From Mycolicibacterium sphagni (lineage in GTDB: Bacteria > Actinomycetota > Actinomycetes > Mycobacteriales > Mycobacteriaceae): a stretch of DNA of 64,000 bases. Numbering within the stretch: position 1 is the stretch's first letter; the number at the start of each line of letters is the position of its first letter. Location: positions 186,001 through 250,000 of the forward strand of contig NZ_VBSB01000003.1 of the NCBI RefSeq assembly GCF_013337765.1, written 5' to 3'. The notes under the pieces were generated by a model that was not told the DNA's origin, made no database searches, and saw only the letters and a list, made by a program, of their open reading frames with translations. Below are positions 24,779 to 33,740 of the stretch, one piece after another. A program made the position numbers and the translations under genes.

Positions 24779-26146
24779 TTACTCTCTGGTCGCGTGGTGC
24801 AGGTCCAGGTGGGATCCGTCCGCCGCCTGCGGCGGATTCTTCATGCGCGACACCGTGATTCGCGCTCCACGATTCGGCGTGAGGATCACGTGCTTGACCC
24901 GCTGACCCTCGCCGCGCGCCGTCGTGGTCACCAGATCGACACGGCGCAACACCTCACGCAGCACCACCCGCATCTCGGCCATCGCAAACGTCGCTCCCAG
25001 GCACCGGCGCGCCCCGCCGCCGAACGGCAGCCAGGTCGTCGGGCTCAGCGTCGCCCCGATCATCCGGTCCGGGTCGAAGCGATCGGCATCCGGATAGACC
25101 CGGTCATCGGAATGCACCAGTCCCACCCCGGGAGCCACCATCACCCCGGCGGGCAGCAGATACCCGGCAAGCTCGACCGGCTGCTTCAGAATCCGGCCGA
25201 CGTCGAACACCACCGGCCGGTTGCGCAGGGTCTCCTTGGCCACCGCATCCAGGTACTCGTCGTCACCCGCCTCGGCGGCCCGCACCGCTTTCGCCAGCAC
25301 GGCGGGATGTCGCGTCAGCCGCTCCAATGCCCACGACAACCCCGTCGCCGTGGTGTCATGCCCGGCCACCAGCAGCGTCATCAACTGGTCGCGCAGCTCG
25401 GCGTCGGTCATCGTGCGCCCGTCCTGATCGGCGGCGCGCACCAACATCGCCAGCGCATCGGTACGCGATACCAGCTCTGGATCGGCGCGACGCTCCGCGA
25501 TCTCGGCATACAGCAGCCGGTCCGCCTCCTCGATACGCCGGCGCACGCCGCGCCACGGCCGCCGCTGCTGCAGGCTCGGTGCCCCGATCGCCAGCAGCTG
25601 GAACGCCGACAGGTTCAGCAGCTTGGGCAGTACTTGGCGCAATGCGGCCAGTCGCGCGGGATCGCTCGCCCCGATGACCAGACGCATGATCACCTCCAGC
25701 GTGATCTCGGACATCTTCGGCGCCACCGCAAACGGCTTGCCCACCGGCCAGCCCGCGATATTGGCTGCCGCGATCTCGGCCATGACCTCGGTCTGCCGTG
25801 CCACGGCATCGCGGTGGAACGGCTCGAGCATTAAGCGGCGCCGGTCGCGGTGCACCTCGTCATCGACCACCAGCACCGACGCCGGACCCAGCAGGCCGGA
25901 CAGCATCGAATTCGCCTCGCCGGCATGGTAGATCGCGGGGTCGCCGGCGAACACCTGCTTGATGTCGGCCGGGTCATCGAGATACACCAGCGTGCCCATC
26001 TGGGCGATCCGCAGTGTGAACGTCCGCCCATAACGCAGTCGGCAGGCCGAGACGAACCGCGGCCAGTAGCGCAGCATCAGCACGGCCTGAATAGCGGGGG
26101 GCAAGGAGGGTCCGGGCGGCAGCGTCGGCGACGACGTATTAGACAT
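24779..26146 (-). CDS. Cytochrome P450 (CYP135/138-like)
   Basis: 455 residues from ATG 26146. Family marks: LPPGPSLP at the start, I-helix TLLVAGHDTTATGLSW, KETLRNRP (ExxR), and heme loop LPFGGGARRCLGATFAMAEM with Cys ligand. It most resembles CYP135/CYP138 of M. tuberculosis by pattern recall. ATG chosen because TATACT ends eight bases before it, giving a leaderless message; an in-frame GTG at 26170 is upstream of that. Redox partners are not adjacent. Substrate unknown. Confidence 0.9.
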   Translation of the reverse strand: MSNTSSPTLPPGPSLPPAIQAVLMLRYWPRFVSACRLRYGRTFTLRIAQMGTLVYLDDPADIKQVFAGDPAIYHAGEANSMLSGLLGPASVLVVDDEVHRDRRRLMLEPFHRDAVARQTEVMAEIAAANIAGWPVGKPFAVAPKMSEITLEVIMRLVIGASDPARLAALRQVLPKLLNLSAFQLLAIGAPSLQQRRPWRGVRRRIEEADRLLYAEIAERRADPELVSRTDALAMLVRAADQDGRTMTDAELRDQLMTLLVAGHDTTATGLSWALERLTRHPAVLAKAVRAAEAGDDEYLDAVAKETLRNRPVVFDVGRILKQPVELAGYLLPAGVMVAPGVGLVHSDDRVYPDADRFDPDRMIGATLSPTTWLPFGGGARRCLGATFAMAEMRVVLREVLRRVDLVTTTARGEGQRVKHVILTPNRGARITVSRMKNPPQAADGSHLDLHHATRE

Positions 26147-26153
26147 GAGTCCA

Positions 26154-26159
26154 GTATAG
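26154..26159 (-). promoter_or_regulatory. TATACT -10 element, leaderless P450 promoter
   Basis: On the minus strand TATACT is followed by GGACTC and the ATG, so transcription should start at or next to the start codon. The remaining gap to 26461 holds no gene. Confidence 0.5.
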
Positions 26160-26461
26160 AAAACGAACACCCTGACACATCGAGATCGACGAAAAGACGC
26201 GATTTACTGGCACTACTGCAGCCGTTTGTCGGTTTGGGCGGTGGGGGGCCGCGCACCAGGGCGTTAGCCACCGATCCCACATCTGAAACCGGTGTACGTT
26301 AGCCTTTAGTGGTCTCGCCGGGAAGTTTCCGATGCTGACCCCGCGCCGTAAGCAAACCGGCGCAGGCCTGCTAACAAGTTCTTGCCAGGTTCAGACGGCA
26401 GCCTCGCAGAGACGACGTATTCGCGAGCGCGCCGTCCGGGCGCGTGCAAATGAGGTGAATC

Positions 26462-26851
26462 TTGGACGAGCAAGGCACTGCCACCACCAGCACAACGACC
26501 GCTGCCAACACCGGCTGTGTGATCGATGAGCAATGGTTCGGGCGGACGGTCGTCATCTCCGCTACCGGCGTGGTGGACATGCTGACGTCACCGCAACTGG
26601 AGACCAGCATTGCCACCTCGCTGACGAAGGACCCGAAGGCCATCATCGTCGACATGTCAGGCGTCGACTTCCTCGCCTCGGCGGGCATGGGCGTGTTGGT
26701 CGCCGCCCGCGACAAGGCTTCCGCGGAGATCGGCTTCGGCGTCGTGGCCAGCGGGCCCGCGACGAGCCGGCCCCTCAAACTGGTCGGTTTGGCCGATATT
26801 GTCGGTCTCTACGAGACATTGGAAGAGGCACGCGCCGCATTGGGTGAGTAA
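26462..26851 (+). CDS. STAS-domain anti-sigma factor antagonist
   Basis: 129 residues from TTG with GAGGTGA upstream. STAS core: VVISATGVVDMLTSPQLETS and the phosphosite loop VDMSGVDFLASAGMGVLV, with Ser before AGMG as in SpoIIAA/RsbV. Dephosphorylated antagonists bind anti-sigma kinases and free a sigma factor. It sits 30 bases before an RsbW-like ATPase gene, its likely partner. Resembles RsfB of the M. tuberculosis SigF network. Confidence 0.85.
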   Translation: MDEQGTATTSTTTAANTGCVIDEQWFGRTVVISATGVVDMLTSPQLETSIATSLTKDPKAIIVDMSGVDFLASAGMGVLVAARDKASAEIGFGVVASGPATSRPLKLVGLADIVGLYETLEEARAALGE

Positions 26852-26881
26852 TTCTCGGAAGTTGGGTATAAGAGAATTGCC

Positions 26882-27352
26882 ATGACGACGCCGAGTTACC
26901 CATGTCCCTCAGCTGATGGTGACCGTTTCATCCGTAACGATGTCGTCGCTGATGCGCACAACGCAGCCAGGGTTCGTGACGAGTTCGCGACCTGGCTGCG
27001 AGCACGCGGGGATCTTGACAGGGTTCGGTTCAGCGATGCCGTCCTCGCGGTCAATGAAGCGCTCGCCAATACGGCCGAGTTCGCTTACCTGCACCACGGC
27101 GGCCCCGGCACCATCGATGTAGAGGCTGTCCGCGACGGCGCCACCCTGACCATCACGATCGCAGACCAGGGCCGTTGGCGTGAATCCACGCCGGCCACGC
27201 AGAGCCGCTCACGCGGTCGTGGCATCCCGCTGATGCGGGCACTGGCCGACGACCTGACCATCGATTCGTCCTCGCTGGGCACCACGGTGTGCCTGCGCTT
27301 CGAGCACTTCCACGCCATCCACCGAGACGACGCCGACACGGTCGTCGGCTAG
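26882..27352 (+). CDS. Anti-sigma regulatory factor, RsbW-like Ser/Thr protein kinase domain
   Basis: 156 residues, GHKL ATPase fold (HATPase_c_2). N-box NEALANTAEFAY, then ITIADQGRWRE and RGRGIPLMRALADDLTID, the ATP-lid glycines. The family binds and inhibits a sigma factor and phosphorylates its STAS antagonist. Together with the upstream STAS gene it forms a partner-switching module; the sigma factor is not in the window. The hybrid kinase/SpoIIE protein at 1-3217 could be the phosphatase of a similar circuit. Confidence 0.83.
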   Translation: MTTPSYPCPSADGDRFIRNDVVADAHNAARVRDEFATWLRARGDLDRVRFSDAVLAVNEALANTAEFAYLHHGGPGTIDVEAVRDGATLTITIADQGRWRESTPATQSRSRGRGIPLMRALADDLTIDSSSLGTTVCLRFEHFHAIHRDDADTVVG

Positions 27353-27353
27353 C

Positions 27354-27764
27354 TCAAGCCGGCTCGTAGCGCAGCATCGTCACACCTGAATCGGGATAGT
27401 CGAAGAACACCGGCTGCAGCCGCATGCCGACTTCCAGCTCGGCCGGCTCGGCGTTGACGATCTCGGTGGAGAACCGCGGCCCTTCGTCCCACTGCACCAC
27501 GGCCAGCAGCTGCGGCACGTCCGCGGTGAAGTGCGGTGCCGTCGGCCGGAAAGCCACGGTAAACGTGTAAAGCGAAGCCGCCCCGGAGATGTCCCGCCAC
27601 TCCAGGTCGTCGGCCAGCGTGCCCGGTGCCAGCACCCGCGGATAGAACACGTATTGCTGCGACGACGGTGAATATTGGATACGAATCTTGTGCTCGGCCA
27701 GCGCATCCCAGAACGGCTGTGTGGTCGGCGTCGGGATCGGCATCGGCTTGGCGAAATCGCCCAT
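27354..27764 (-). CDS. DUF35 OB-fold protein, partner of thiolase-like enzyme
   Basis: 136 residues. The pattern PFWDALAEHKIRIQYSPSSQ..FYPRVLAPG matches DUF35/ChsH2-like proteins, but the usual zinc-ribbon CxxC...CxxC pairs are all absent. The rest is an OB-fold (LYTFTVAFRPTAPHF, EVGMRLQPVFFD) that binds acyl-CoA. DUF35 proteins pair with thiolase-like or MaoC-like partners; its start overlaps the thiolase stop region by two bases' gap. Loss of zinc ligands is also seen in some homologues. Confidence 0.8.
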   Translation of the reverse strand: MGDFAKPMPIPTPTTQPFWDALAEHKIRIQYSPSSQQYVFYPRVLAPGTLADDLEWRDISGAASLYTFTVAFRPTAPHFTADVPQLLAVVQWDEGPRFSTEIVNAEPAELEVGMRLQPVFFDYPDSGVTMLRYEPA

Positions 27765-27766
27765 GA

Positions 27767-28972
27767 CTAATCGCCTTCCAGGACGAGGGTGGTCTGTTCG
27801 CTCAAGATTCCGCCGTTGCCGGAGACGAACGCGCGGTTGCAGTCGGCCACCTGGGTGGCACCGGAACGGCCCATGATCTGGCGGGTGGCATCACAGATGT
27901 GGTGCATGCCGCCTGCGGTCCCGGCCTGGCCGTAGCCCAGCTGCCCGCCGGCGGTGTTCATCGGGAAATCGCCGCGGAACGTCAGGTCGTGCTCGGCGAC
28001 GAACTGCAGGCCCTTGCCCTTCTGGCAGAACCCCGCGTCTTCGAGGCTGAGCAGCACGGTGATCGTGTAGCAGTCATAGATCGACACCATGTCCATGTCG
28101 GCCGGGGTCAGCCCGGCCATCGAAAACGCCGACGCGGCAGCCTTGATCATCGGCGTCTGCAGAAGCTCATGGGCGTAGGTGGGGGTCTTGTAGGGCACCC
28201 GCTCGCCGAATCCCTTGACCCACACCGGCCGATTGGTGCTGCGGCGGGCCAACTCGGCATTGGTGACAAGGACGGCCGCGCCGCCCATCACCGGCATCAC
28301 GATCTCCAGCATGTGCAGCGGTGCGGCGATCACCGGGCTGTTGACCACGTCGTCGACGGTGATCGGCGTGTCTTTGAAGATCGCGCCCGGTGTGTGATTG
28401 GCATTGACGCGCTGGTCGACGCTGATCTTGGCCATCGCCCGTTCGTCGTGGCCGTAGGTGGCGCCATAGAGGGTCGCGACCTGGCCGTAGGGACCGTTCT
28501 GTCCGAGATTGCCGTAGGGGATCTCGAATTCGGCCTGCGGCGAGCCATACCGGTTGCTCGACGCCCCGAAGTACATCAGCTCGGTGACGTCCAGCGGCTT
28601 CTGTGCGCTGACCGGGGTCATCGGCGTCGCGGGGATCACGCACAGCACGGCGGTGCACAGCCCGAGTTCGATGGCCGCCGCCGCGCGCCACACCATCGCC
28701 ACCGCGCTGGCTCCGCCGAGGTCGACCATCTCGGCGAAATTGGCTTTGATGCCCAGATATTCGATGACGGTGGAGGGAACGAAGATCTGCGATTCCTGCA
28801 GGTGCGTCGTGCAGATGCCGTCCACATCAGCGGCCGACAAGCCGGCGTCGGCCAGCGTGGCCGCCGCCAGCCGGGCCCATTGTTCGAGGGTGAACTCGAG
28901 TGGTCCGGTCGGTCGCTTGGTGGAGGGGAGTTCGGTGTAGCCGACGATCGCGGCCTCTCCGCGCAAACCCAT
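27767..28972 (-). CDS. Thiolase-like lipid-transfer/acetyl-CoA acetyltransferase homologue
   Basis: 401 residues from ATG 28972 with GAAGGGC upstream. Thiolase fold: GGASAVAMVWRAAAAIELGL in the N-terminal half, and NTAGGQLGYGQAGTAGGMHH near the C-terminus. The usual nucleophilic Cys of degradative thiolases (in the VCASG context) is not seen at that place (DLGGASA), as in sterol carrier/aldolase-type Ltp proteins that work with DUF35 partners. Probably CoA-thioester or steroid side-chain chemistry. Confidence 0.82.
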   Translation of the reverse strand: MGLRGEAAIVGYTELPSTKRPTGPLEFTLEQWARLAAATLADAGLSAADVDGICTTHLQESQIFVPSTVIEYLGIKANFAEMVDLGGASAVAMVWRAAAAIELGLCTAVLCVIPATPMTPVSAQKPLDVTELMYFGASSNRYGSPQAEFEIPYGNLGQNGPYGQVATLYGATYGHDERAMAKISVDQRVNANHTPGAIFKDTPITVDDVVNSPVIAAPLHMLEIVMPVMGGAAVLVTNAELARRSTNRPVWVKGFGERVPYKTPTYAHELLQTPMIKAAASAFSMAGLTPADMDMVSIYDCYTITVLLSLEDAGFCQKGKGLQFVAEHDLTFRGDFPMNTAGGQLGYGQAGTAGGMHHICDATRQIMGRSGATQVADCNRAFVSGNGGILSEQTTLVLEGD

Positions 28973-29006
28973 ACCGCTGCCCTTCGTCGCATCATTGCCC
29001 AATAAC

Positions 29007-29037
29007 ATTGAGCATGTAATCATATTGAGCGCTTAAT
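29007..29037. promoter_or_regulatory. Two tandem copies of ATTGAGC-N3-TAAT
   Basis: ATTGAGCATGTAAT (29007-29020) and ATTGAGCGCTTAAT (29024-29037) are near-direct repeats 17 bases apart, in the divergent region between the thiolase and SDR genes. The second copy is also nearly palindromic (ATT-x-AGC/GCT-x-AAT). Likely a TetR operator for the cluster, perhaps for the TetR gene at 31002. Confidence 0.55.
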
Positions 29038-29069
29038 GAAAATCTGGCTGTAGGGAGAGGTAGCTCACA

Positions 29070-29936
29070 GTGGCATTACCGCTGGACGGCAAGGTCGCCG
29101 TCGTCACCGGCACCAGCCGCGGCGTGGGACTCGGTATCGCGCATGAACTGCTGCATGCCGGGGCCACGGTCGTAGGCTGCTCGCGAGGGCCGCTGGACGC
29201 CGTCCCCGGTGTGGCCGACAACCCGGATTGGTTCGCCCGCTCGTCGCAGCGAGTCTGCGATCAGGGCGACTACCGGGCCATCGACGCATTCGTCGACGCC
29301 GTGGTGGCCGACTACGGCCGCATCGACATTCTGGTCAACAATGCCGGTGGCACGGTACCTGCACCACACGTCGAGGACATCCCGGCGCTCGTCTCGCGCA
29401 TCCAGGGTGCACCCGAGGCCGCCGACGACTACGAACGCACAATGTTGTTTCACGCCTTCGCCATTCAGATGAACCTGATCAGCCCAATGTGGTTTGCCAT
29501 CAGGGCATTTCGGCAGATGCGCGAGCAGGACGGCATCGGATCGATCGTCAACATCTCCAGTGGCGCGGGGCATCCCGCCGGATCGCCGACGCTGGTGTCG
29601 TACGGCGCGGCCAAGTCCGGGCTGAACCATCTGACCCGTTCGCTGGCCGAGGAATGGGGACCGAAAGTGCGGGTGAATTGTTTGGCGCTGGGCCCGACGA
29701 TGACCGACAACTTCAAATCATTCGTGCTGCCCAAGGACGACCCGACGGGGGAGAAGTACTTCCACGCCGTGCCGATGAACCGGGCCGGTGAGCCCGCCGA
29801 GGTCGGCCGTGCGGTGGTGTTCTTGTGCAGTGGGACAGCGGATTTCATCAACGGCACCACCATCGAGATCGACGGCGGCATGATGCCCGGCGTGCTGTAC
29901 GAGGCGGGCCTCAAGACGATCACGGATCTGCTGTGA
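29070..29936 (+). CDS. Short-chain dehydrogenase/reductase
   Basis: 288 residues from GTG. NAD(P)-binding TGTSRGVGLGIAHEL (TGxxxGxG), NNAG as ILVNNAGG, catalytic Ser in VNISSGAGH and YGAAKSG (YxxxK). Complete classical SDR. It overlaps the next gene by GTGA, so it is coupled to it. With the nearby thiolase/DUF35 pair, likely oxidises a hydroxyacyl or steroid substrate. Confidence 0.9.
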   Translation: MALPLDGKVAVVTGTSRGVGLGIAHELLHAGATVVGCSRGPLDAVPGVADNPDWFARSSQRVCDQGDYRAIDAFVDAVVADYGRIDILVNNAGGTVPAPHVEDIPALVSRIQGAPEAADDYERTMLFHAFAIQMNLISPMWFAIRAFRQMREQDGIGSIVNISSGAGHPAGSPTLVSYGAAKSGLNHLTRSLAEEWGPKVRVNCLALGPTMTDNFKSFVLPKDDPTGEKYFHAVPMNRAGEPAEVGRAVVFLCSGTADFINGTTIEIDGGMMPGVLYEAGLKTITDLL

Positions 29937-31000
29937 AGCGCGTCATCCAGTTCGCCACCGGCAATGTCGGCAAGCACGCCCTGCCGATGATCATCGAGCG
30001 GCCCGACCTGCACCTCGTCGGACTGCACGCCCACGGAGCCGACAAGGTCGGCCGCGACGCCGCGCAGATCGCCGGGCTGTCCGAACCCACCGGGGTCATA
30101 GCCACCAACGACATCGACGCGCTGGTGGACCTGCGCGCCGACTGCGTGGTCTACACCTCGCAGGCCGAGATGCGCCCGCAGCAGGCCATCGAGGAGATCT
30201 GCCGGTTCCTGCGGGCGGGCACCAATGTCGTCGGCACGTCGATGGTGTGGCTGGTCGCCCCGCACCACGCCGACGCGTGGATTCGCGAACCGCTGGCCCA
30301 GGCCTGCGCCGACGGCGGAACCTCGCTGTACATCAACGGCGTCGACCCCGGCTACTCCGGTGACAGCCTGGTCTACACCGCGCTGACGCTGGCCGGGCGG
30401 GCCACCGCGATCACCGTGTCGGAAATCTGCGACTACGGCAGCTACGACGACGCCGAATTCACCGGTGTCAGTTTCGGTTTCGGCACCGCGCCCGATCACA
30501 CCCCGATCATGTTCGCTCCTGGCGTGCTGTCGTCGCTGTGGGGTGGACAGGTCCGCTCGCTGGCCGAGGTGCTCGGGGTCACCCTCGACGAGGTGCGCGA
30601 GTGGCACGAAGGCTGGGTCACCCCCGAGCCGATCGACTGCACGATGATGAGCGTGGCGCCCGGCCAGGTGGCCGCCGTCCGCTTCGCGGTCGAGGGCATC
30701 CGCGACGGGCAGCCGGTGATCACCATGGAGCACGTCAACCGACTCACCCCGGTGACCGCACCGCACTGGCCCTATCCGCCGGACGGCCGCCTCGGCGTGC
30801 ACCGGGTCGTCGTGCACGGCAACCCGGGGGTGGAGATCAACACCCACCTCGGCCTCGACGGCGTCGACCACAACGACGGCGGCGTCATCTCCACCGCGGC
30901 GCGTGCCGTCAACGCCATCGACGCGGTATGCGCCGCACCGCCGGGCCTGCTGTCGGTCAAAGACTTGCCCGCCGCGCACGCGGACAGAGTGATGTGGTGA
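29933..31000 (+). CDS. Dihydrodipicolinate reductase-like NAD(P)-dependent oxidoreductase
   Basis: 355 residues from GTG 29933. Starts VKRVIQFATGNVGKHALP, the Rossmann loop, then GLHAHGADKVGRDAAQIAGL, as in the DapB-like/2,4-diaminopentanoate dehydrogenase-like proteins common in mycobacterial lipid clusters. Overlaps the SDR stop by four bases and is followed by the TetR gene one base after its stop. Substrate unknown; the operon context suggests lipid or steroid chemistry. Confidence 0.8.
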   Translation: MKRVIQFATGNVGKHALPMIIERPDLHLVGLHAHGADKVGRDAAQIAGLSEPTGVIATNDIDALVDLRADCVVYTSQAEMRPQQAIEEICRFLRAGTNVVGTSMVWLVAPHHADAWIREPLAQACADGGTSLYINGVDPGYSGDSLVYTALTLAGRATAITVSEICDYGSYDDAEFTGVSFGFGTAPDHTPIMFAPGVLSSLWGGQVRSLAEVLGVTLDEVREWHEGWVTPEPIDCTMMSVAPGQVAAVRFAVEGIRDGQPVITMEHVNRLTPVTAPHWPYPPDGRLGVHRVVVHGNPGVEINTHLGLDGVDHNDGGVISTAARAVNAIDAVCAAPPGLLSVKDLPAAHADRVMW

Positions 31001-31001
31001 C

Positions 31002-31631
31002 GTGACCAAGATCGCGCCGCGGCGCCCGCCTGGTGGCAGCCAGTTGCGCGCCGACCGCACCCGCGACGCGGTTCTCGACGAGACGGTGCGCTGTGTGGTC
31101 GAGGAGGGCTTCGCCGCCGCCAGCGCCAAACACATCGCCGAACGGGCCGGTGTCACCTGGGGCGTGGTGCAGTACCACTTCGGCGACAGGGACGGCCTGC
31201 TGATGGCCGTGGTCGACCGGGGCTTCACCGAGCTGCTCGAATTGCTGCGCAGCAGCCTGCCGCCCCGGACGGGCGATCAAACCCGGCGTACGCGGGTCGA
31301 ATTGGTGGTCCATGCCGCGTGGGAGGCGTTCTCCAGTCCGACCTCGCGGGCCTCGCTGGAGATCCTCATCGGTACCCGGGCCATGCGTGACAAGCGGGCC
31401 ACTCGCCATCTCGTCGAATTGCACAGGGCCATCACCGATTTGAGTGCTGACATCGCCGAGGGTCTGGACAGTCCGCATGCGGCGGCGATCGGCGACCTGA
31501 TCTGGGCAACCATGCGTGGCCTGGTGATCACCCAACTGGTCATGGCGGGCCCGTTGCGAAACAGCCGGGAACTGACGGCGCTGGTCGACGTGATCTGTTC
31601 CTACCTGGATCGACACGGGCAAACACAATGA
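31002..31631 (+). CDS. TetR family transcriptional regulator
   Basis: 209 residues from GTG. HTH: TVRCVVEEGFAAASAKHIAE, RAGVTWGVVQYHFGDRDGLL. It follows the SDR/reductase genes with one-base spacing, so it is the third gene of that operon and probably controls it through the repeats at 29007-29037. Ligand likely a CoA thioester (inference). Confidence 0.87.
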   Translation: MTKIAPRRPPGGSQLRADRTRDAVLDETVRCVVEEGFAAASAKHIAERAGVTWGVVQYHFGDRDGLLMAVVDRGFTELLELLRSSLPPRTGDQTRRTRVELVVHAAWEAFSSPTSRASLEILIGTRAMRDKRATRHLVELHRAITDLSADIAEGLDSPHAAAIGDLIWATMRGLVITQLVMAGPLRNSRELTALVDVICSYLDRHGQTQ

Positions 31632-31722
31632 GCACCAAGCCAAGTCACAGTTAGGTCATAGGCACGCGCCCACTCGGCGCGCCTGAGTGACATTCACCGC
31701 GAGGCGTGGTGATCATGGCCGA

Positions 31723-33210
31723 ATGACCGAACCACTGGGTATCTCCGTGGGCACAACCAGCCTGGTCGCCGCGCGCGCCGGAGCTGCGCCGGTCATCTGT
31801 CCCGCCGAATTGATGCTCGGCGACCAGGTGTGGACCGGCTTTGTCGACCGGGTCGGCGACCCGCTGCCGCTGGTCGGAGAAAACGGGGTGTCCTACCGCG
31901 CCGAGCAGCTGCTGGCGCTGGCTCTATCCGCGCTCGCCGATGCCGACGGCGTCGGTCTCGCGGCCGTGGCGGGCGTTGCGGTTCCGGCGCACTGGGGACC
32001 CGGCCGCCGCGACGCTCTGCGCGACGCCATGTGGAGCCTGCCCGCACTGGCCGGGGTCGCCGCACCGCCGCTGCTGGTGTCCGATGCCACCGCGGCGCTG
32101 CGCTCGCTGCAGAACGATCCGGGGCTGCCGCGCCACGGCGTGATCCTGGTGTGCGACTTCGAGGCCAGCGGCACGTCGGTGACTCTGGCCGATGCCGGTG
32201 CCGATTACCGCCAGATCGGTGAGACCGCACGGCGTCCGGGGTTGCCCGTCGAACTCGGCGCGTTCATCGACGACGCACTGGCCCTGGCGCGGATCTCCCG
32301 GGACAACATCAGCACTGTCGCCGCTATCGGCGACGAAGAGTCGATACCGGTTGCCGTCCAACAACTCTCGGCGCACCTGCGGATGCCCGTCAGCATGTCC
32401 CCGCATCCGCAGCTCGACGCGGCGCTGGGTGCGAGCCTGGCCGCGGCACGGCAGTTGGCGGCTGACGCGCCAACCGGCCTGGCGCCCGCACCGCTGATCG
32501 CCGACGTCGGCCCGCAGTCGGCGACCATCGCCGCCGCACTGGCCTGGTCCAGCGACGACACCCCCGATGAGCCTGTCGCACAAGACCAGTCGTATGCCTA
32601 CGGTGACTACGACTACGGCGGCTATGGCGATTACGAGAACGACGACGACGATCTCTCGATCCTCGGTGGCGACCCGCCCGAACGACGCGGGTCGGGCCTG
32701 ACCCGCAGCGTGCCCCTGCTGCTCGGCGGGGCCGCGGCCGTGGCCGCCGTGGCGGTCGGTGGGTTCGCCTACACCCTCACCGGTGCCAGCACCTCCGAGA
32801 CTCCGAGCACGCAAACGGTGAAACCGGCTCCGGCGACTGCGGTTACCGCGGTCACCCCGGTGGAGCAGAGCCCCGCGGCGCCACCGCCGGTCCCGACGGA
32901 AACCGTCACGATGACCAACCCGCCCATCAGCACCGTCACCGAACAGGCGCCGCCACCCCAAACCACCATCGTCACCGTGGAAACGACGACCACGACGCCG
33001 CCGACCACCACCACGACAACAACGACCACGACCACGACCACAACGCCGACGACGACTACGACAACGCCGACTACCACTACAACGACGACGCCGACGACGA
33101 CCACCACCGAGTGGGACACCACGACGACTCGAAAGCCGTTGATTCCCGGGCTGCCACCGCCACCGCACATCCCCGGGCTGCCGCCGCTACCCAATCTCAA
33201 CCTCGGCTAA
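31723..33210 (+). CDS. Hsp70-like domain membrane protein with Thr/Pro-rich tail (Rv0312-like)
   Basis: 495 residues from ATG 31723. The N-terminal half is an actin/Hsp70-like fold that starts GISVGTTSLVAARAG and includes GVAVPAHWGPGRRDAL, VSDATAALRSL and GVILVCDFEASGTSVTLADA; phosphate loops are degenerate. An acidic Tyr/Asp stretch (about 285-315) precedes one TM helix (about 325-350), and the rest is a Thr/Pro tail outside the cell (VETTTTTPPTTTT...). Resembles the proline/threonine-rich Rv0312 of M. tuberculosis. Function unknown. Confidence 0.82.
   Translation: MTEPLGISVGTTSLVAARAGAAPVICPAELMLGDQVWTGFVDRVGDPLPLVGENGVSYRAEQLLALALSALADADGVGLAAVAGVAVPAHWGPGRRDALRDAMWSLPALAGVAAPPLLVSDATAALRSLQNDPGLPRHGVILVCDFEASGTSVTLADAGADYRQIGETARRPGLPVELGAFIDDALALARISRDNISTVAAIGDEESIPVAVQQLSAHLRMPVSMSPHPQLDAALGASLAAARQLAADAPTGLAPAPLIADVGPQSATIAAALAWSSDDTPDEPVAQDQSYAYGDYDYGGYGDYENDDDDLSILGGDPPERRGSGLTRSVPLLLGGAAAVAAVAVGGFAYTLTGASTSETPSTQTVKPAPATAVTAVTPVEQSPAAPPPVPTETVTMTNPPISTVTEQAPPPQTTIVTVETTTTTPPTTTTTTTTTTTTTTPTTTTTTPTTTTTTTPTTTTTEWDTTTTRKPLIPGLPPPPHIPGLPPLPNLNLG
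32983..33108 (+). repeat. Thr-codon (ACN) tract inside the Hsp70-like gene
   Basis: 42 codons, 37 Thr and 5 Pro, encoded by mixed ACG/ACC/ACA/ACT triplets. An in-frame low-complexity stretch, prone to slippage; probably a glycosylated stalk of the protein. Confidence 0.85.
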
Positions 33211-33386
33211 TCGCTCCGTCAACCCGCAGCTAGACGCACGATGTGTGCGATGCCACAAGCGGTTTCCTGAGCAAACCTCGGTGAGATCGTTTGCGCCTGC
33301 TCGTTGATGGGAAGACGGAAGCAGGCCGACGGGGAATTTCCCCTCACGTTCAACGGGACGTGGCGCCACACCGAGAGGAAAACGAT

Positions 33387-33626
33387 ATGGGCGAGCACAA
33401 CAGCGGACCGGAAGAAGCCGTCAAGGGCGTCGTCGAAGGCGTCAAGGGTAAGGCCAAGGAAGTCATCGGCGCCGTCACCGGCCGCGATGACCTTCAGCGC
33501 GAGGGACAGGCCCAGCAGGACAAGGCAGACTCTCAGCGTGAGGCCGCTAAGAAGGAAGCCGAAGCTGAGGCAGCTCGGGCATCCGCGAAGGCGAGCGAGG
33601 CCCGCGAAAAGGCCGAGCAGAACTAA
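33387..33626 (+). CDS. CsbD-family stress protein
   Basis: 79 residues from ATG 33387, with GAGAGGAAAA upstream. KGVVEGVKGKAKEVIGAVTG is the CsbD signature; the C-terminal half is Ala/Glu/Lys-rich helix (AEAEAARASAKASEAREKAE). CsbD-like proteins are general stress proteins of uncertain mechanism. A strong terminator follows the stop. Confidence 0.85.
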   Translation: MGEHNSGPEEAVKGVVEGVKGKAKEVIGAVTGRDDLQREGQAQQDKADSQREAAKKEAEAEAARASAKASEAREKAEQN

Positions 33627-33633
33627 GAACTCA

Positions 33634-33680
33634 ACGTAGACAGGCCCGGCGCCGATGCGGTGCCGGGTCTGTCTACGTTT
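33634..33680 (+). terminator. Intrinsic terminator after the CsbD gene
   Basis: AACGTAGACAGGCCCGGC pairs with GCCGGGTCTGTCTACGTT, 18 bp with one G-U, followed by TTT. Good spacing from the stop at 33626. Confidence 0.8.
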
Positions 33681-33740
33681 AGCGGCGGCCGCCGTGGGCA
33701 TTCTGTAGAGACACAATTCGTCTGGACAGAGGTTTCGACC

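Noticed and set aside
29465..31228. 587-codon minus-strand frame
   Set aside because: Covers the SDR, reductase and TetR genes on the other strand; low-complexity His/Arg/Asp composition typical of a high-GC shadow.
32983..33108. ACN repeat as a CRISPR or DNA satellite
   Set aside because: Triplet variation follows Thr codons in frame and there are no spacers; it is a protein-level repeat.
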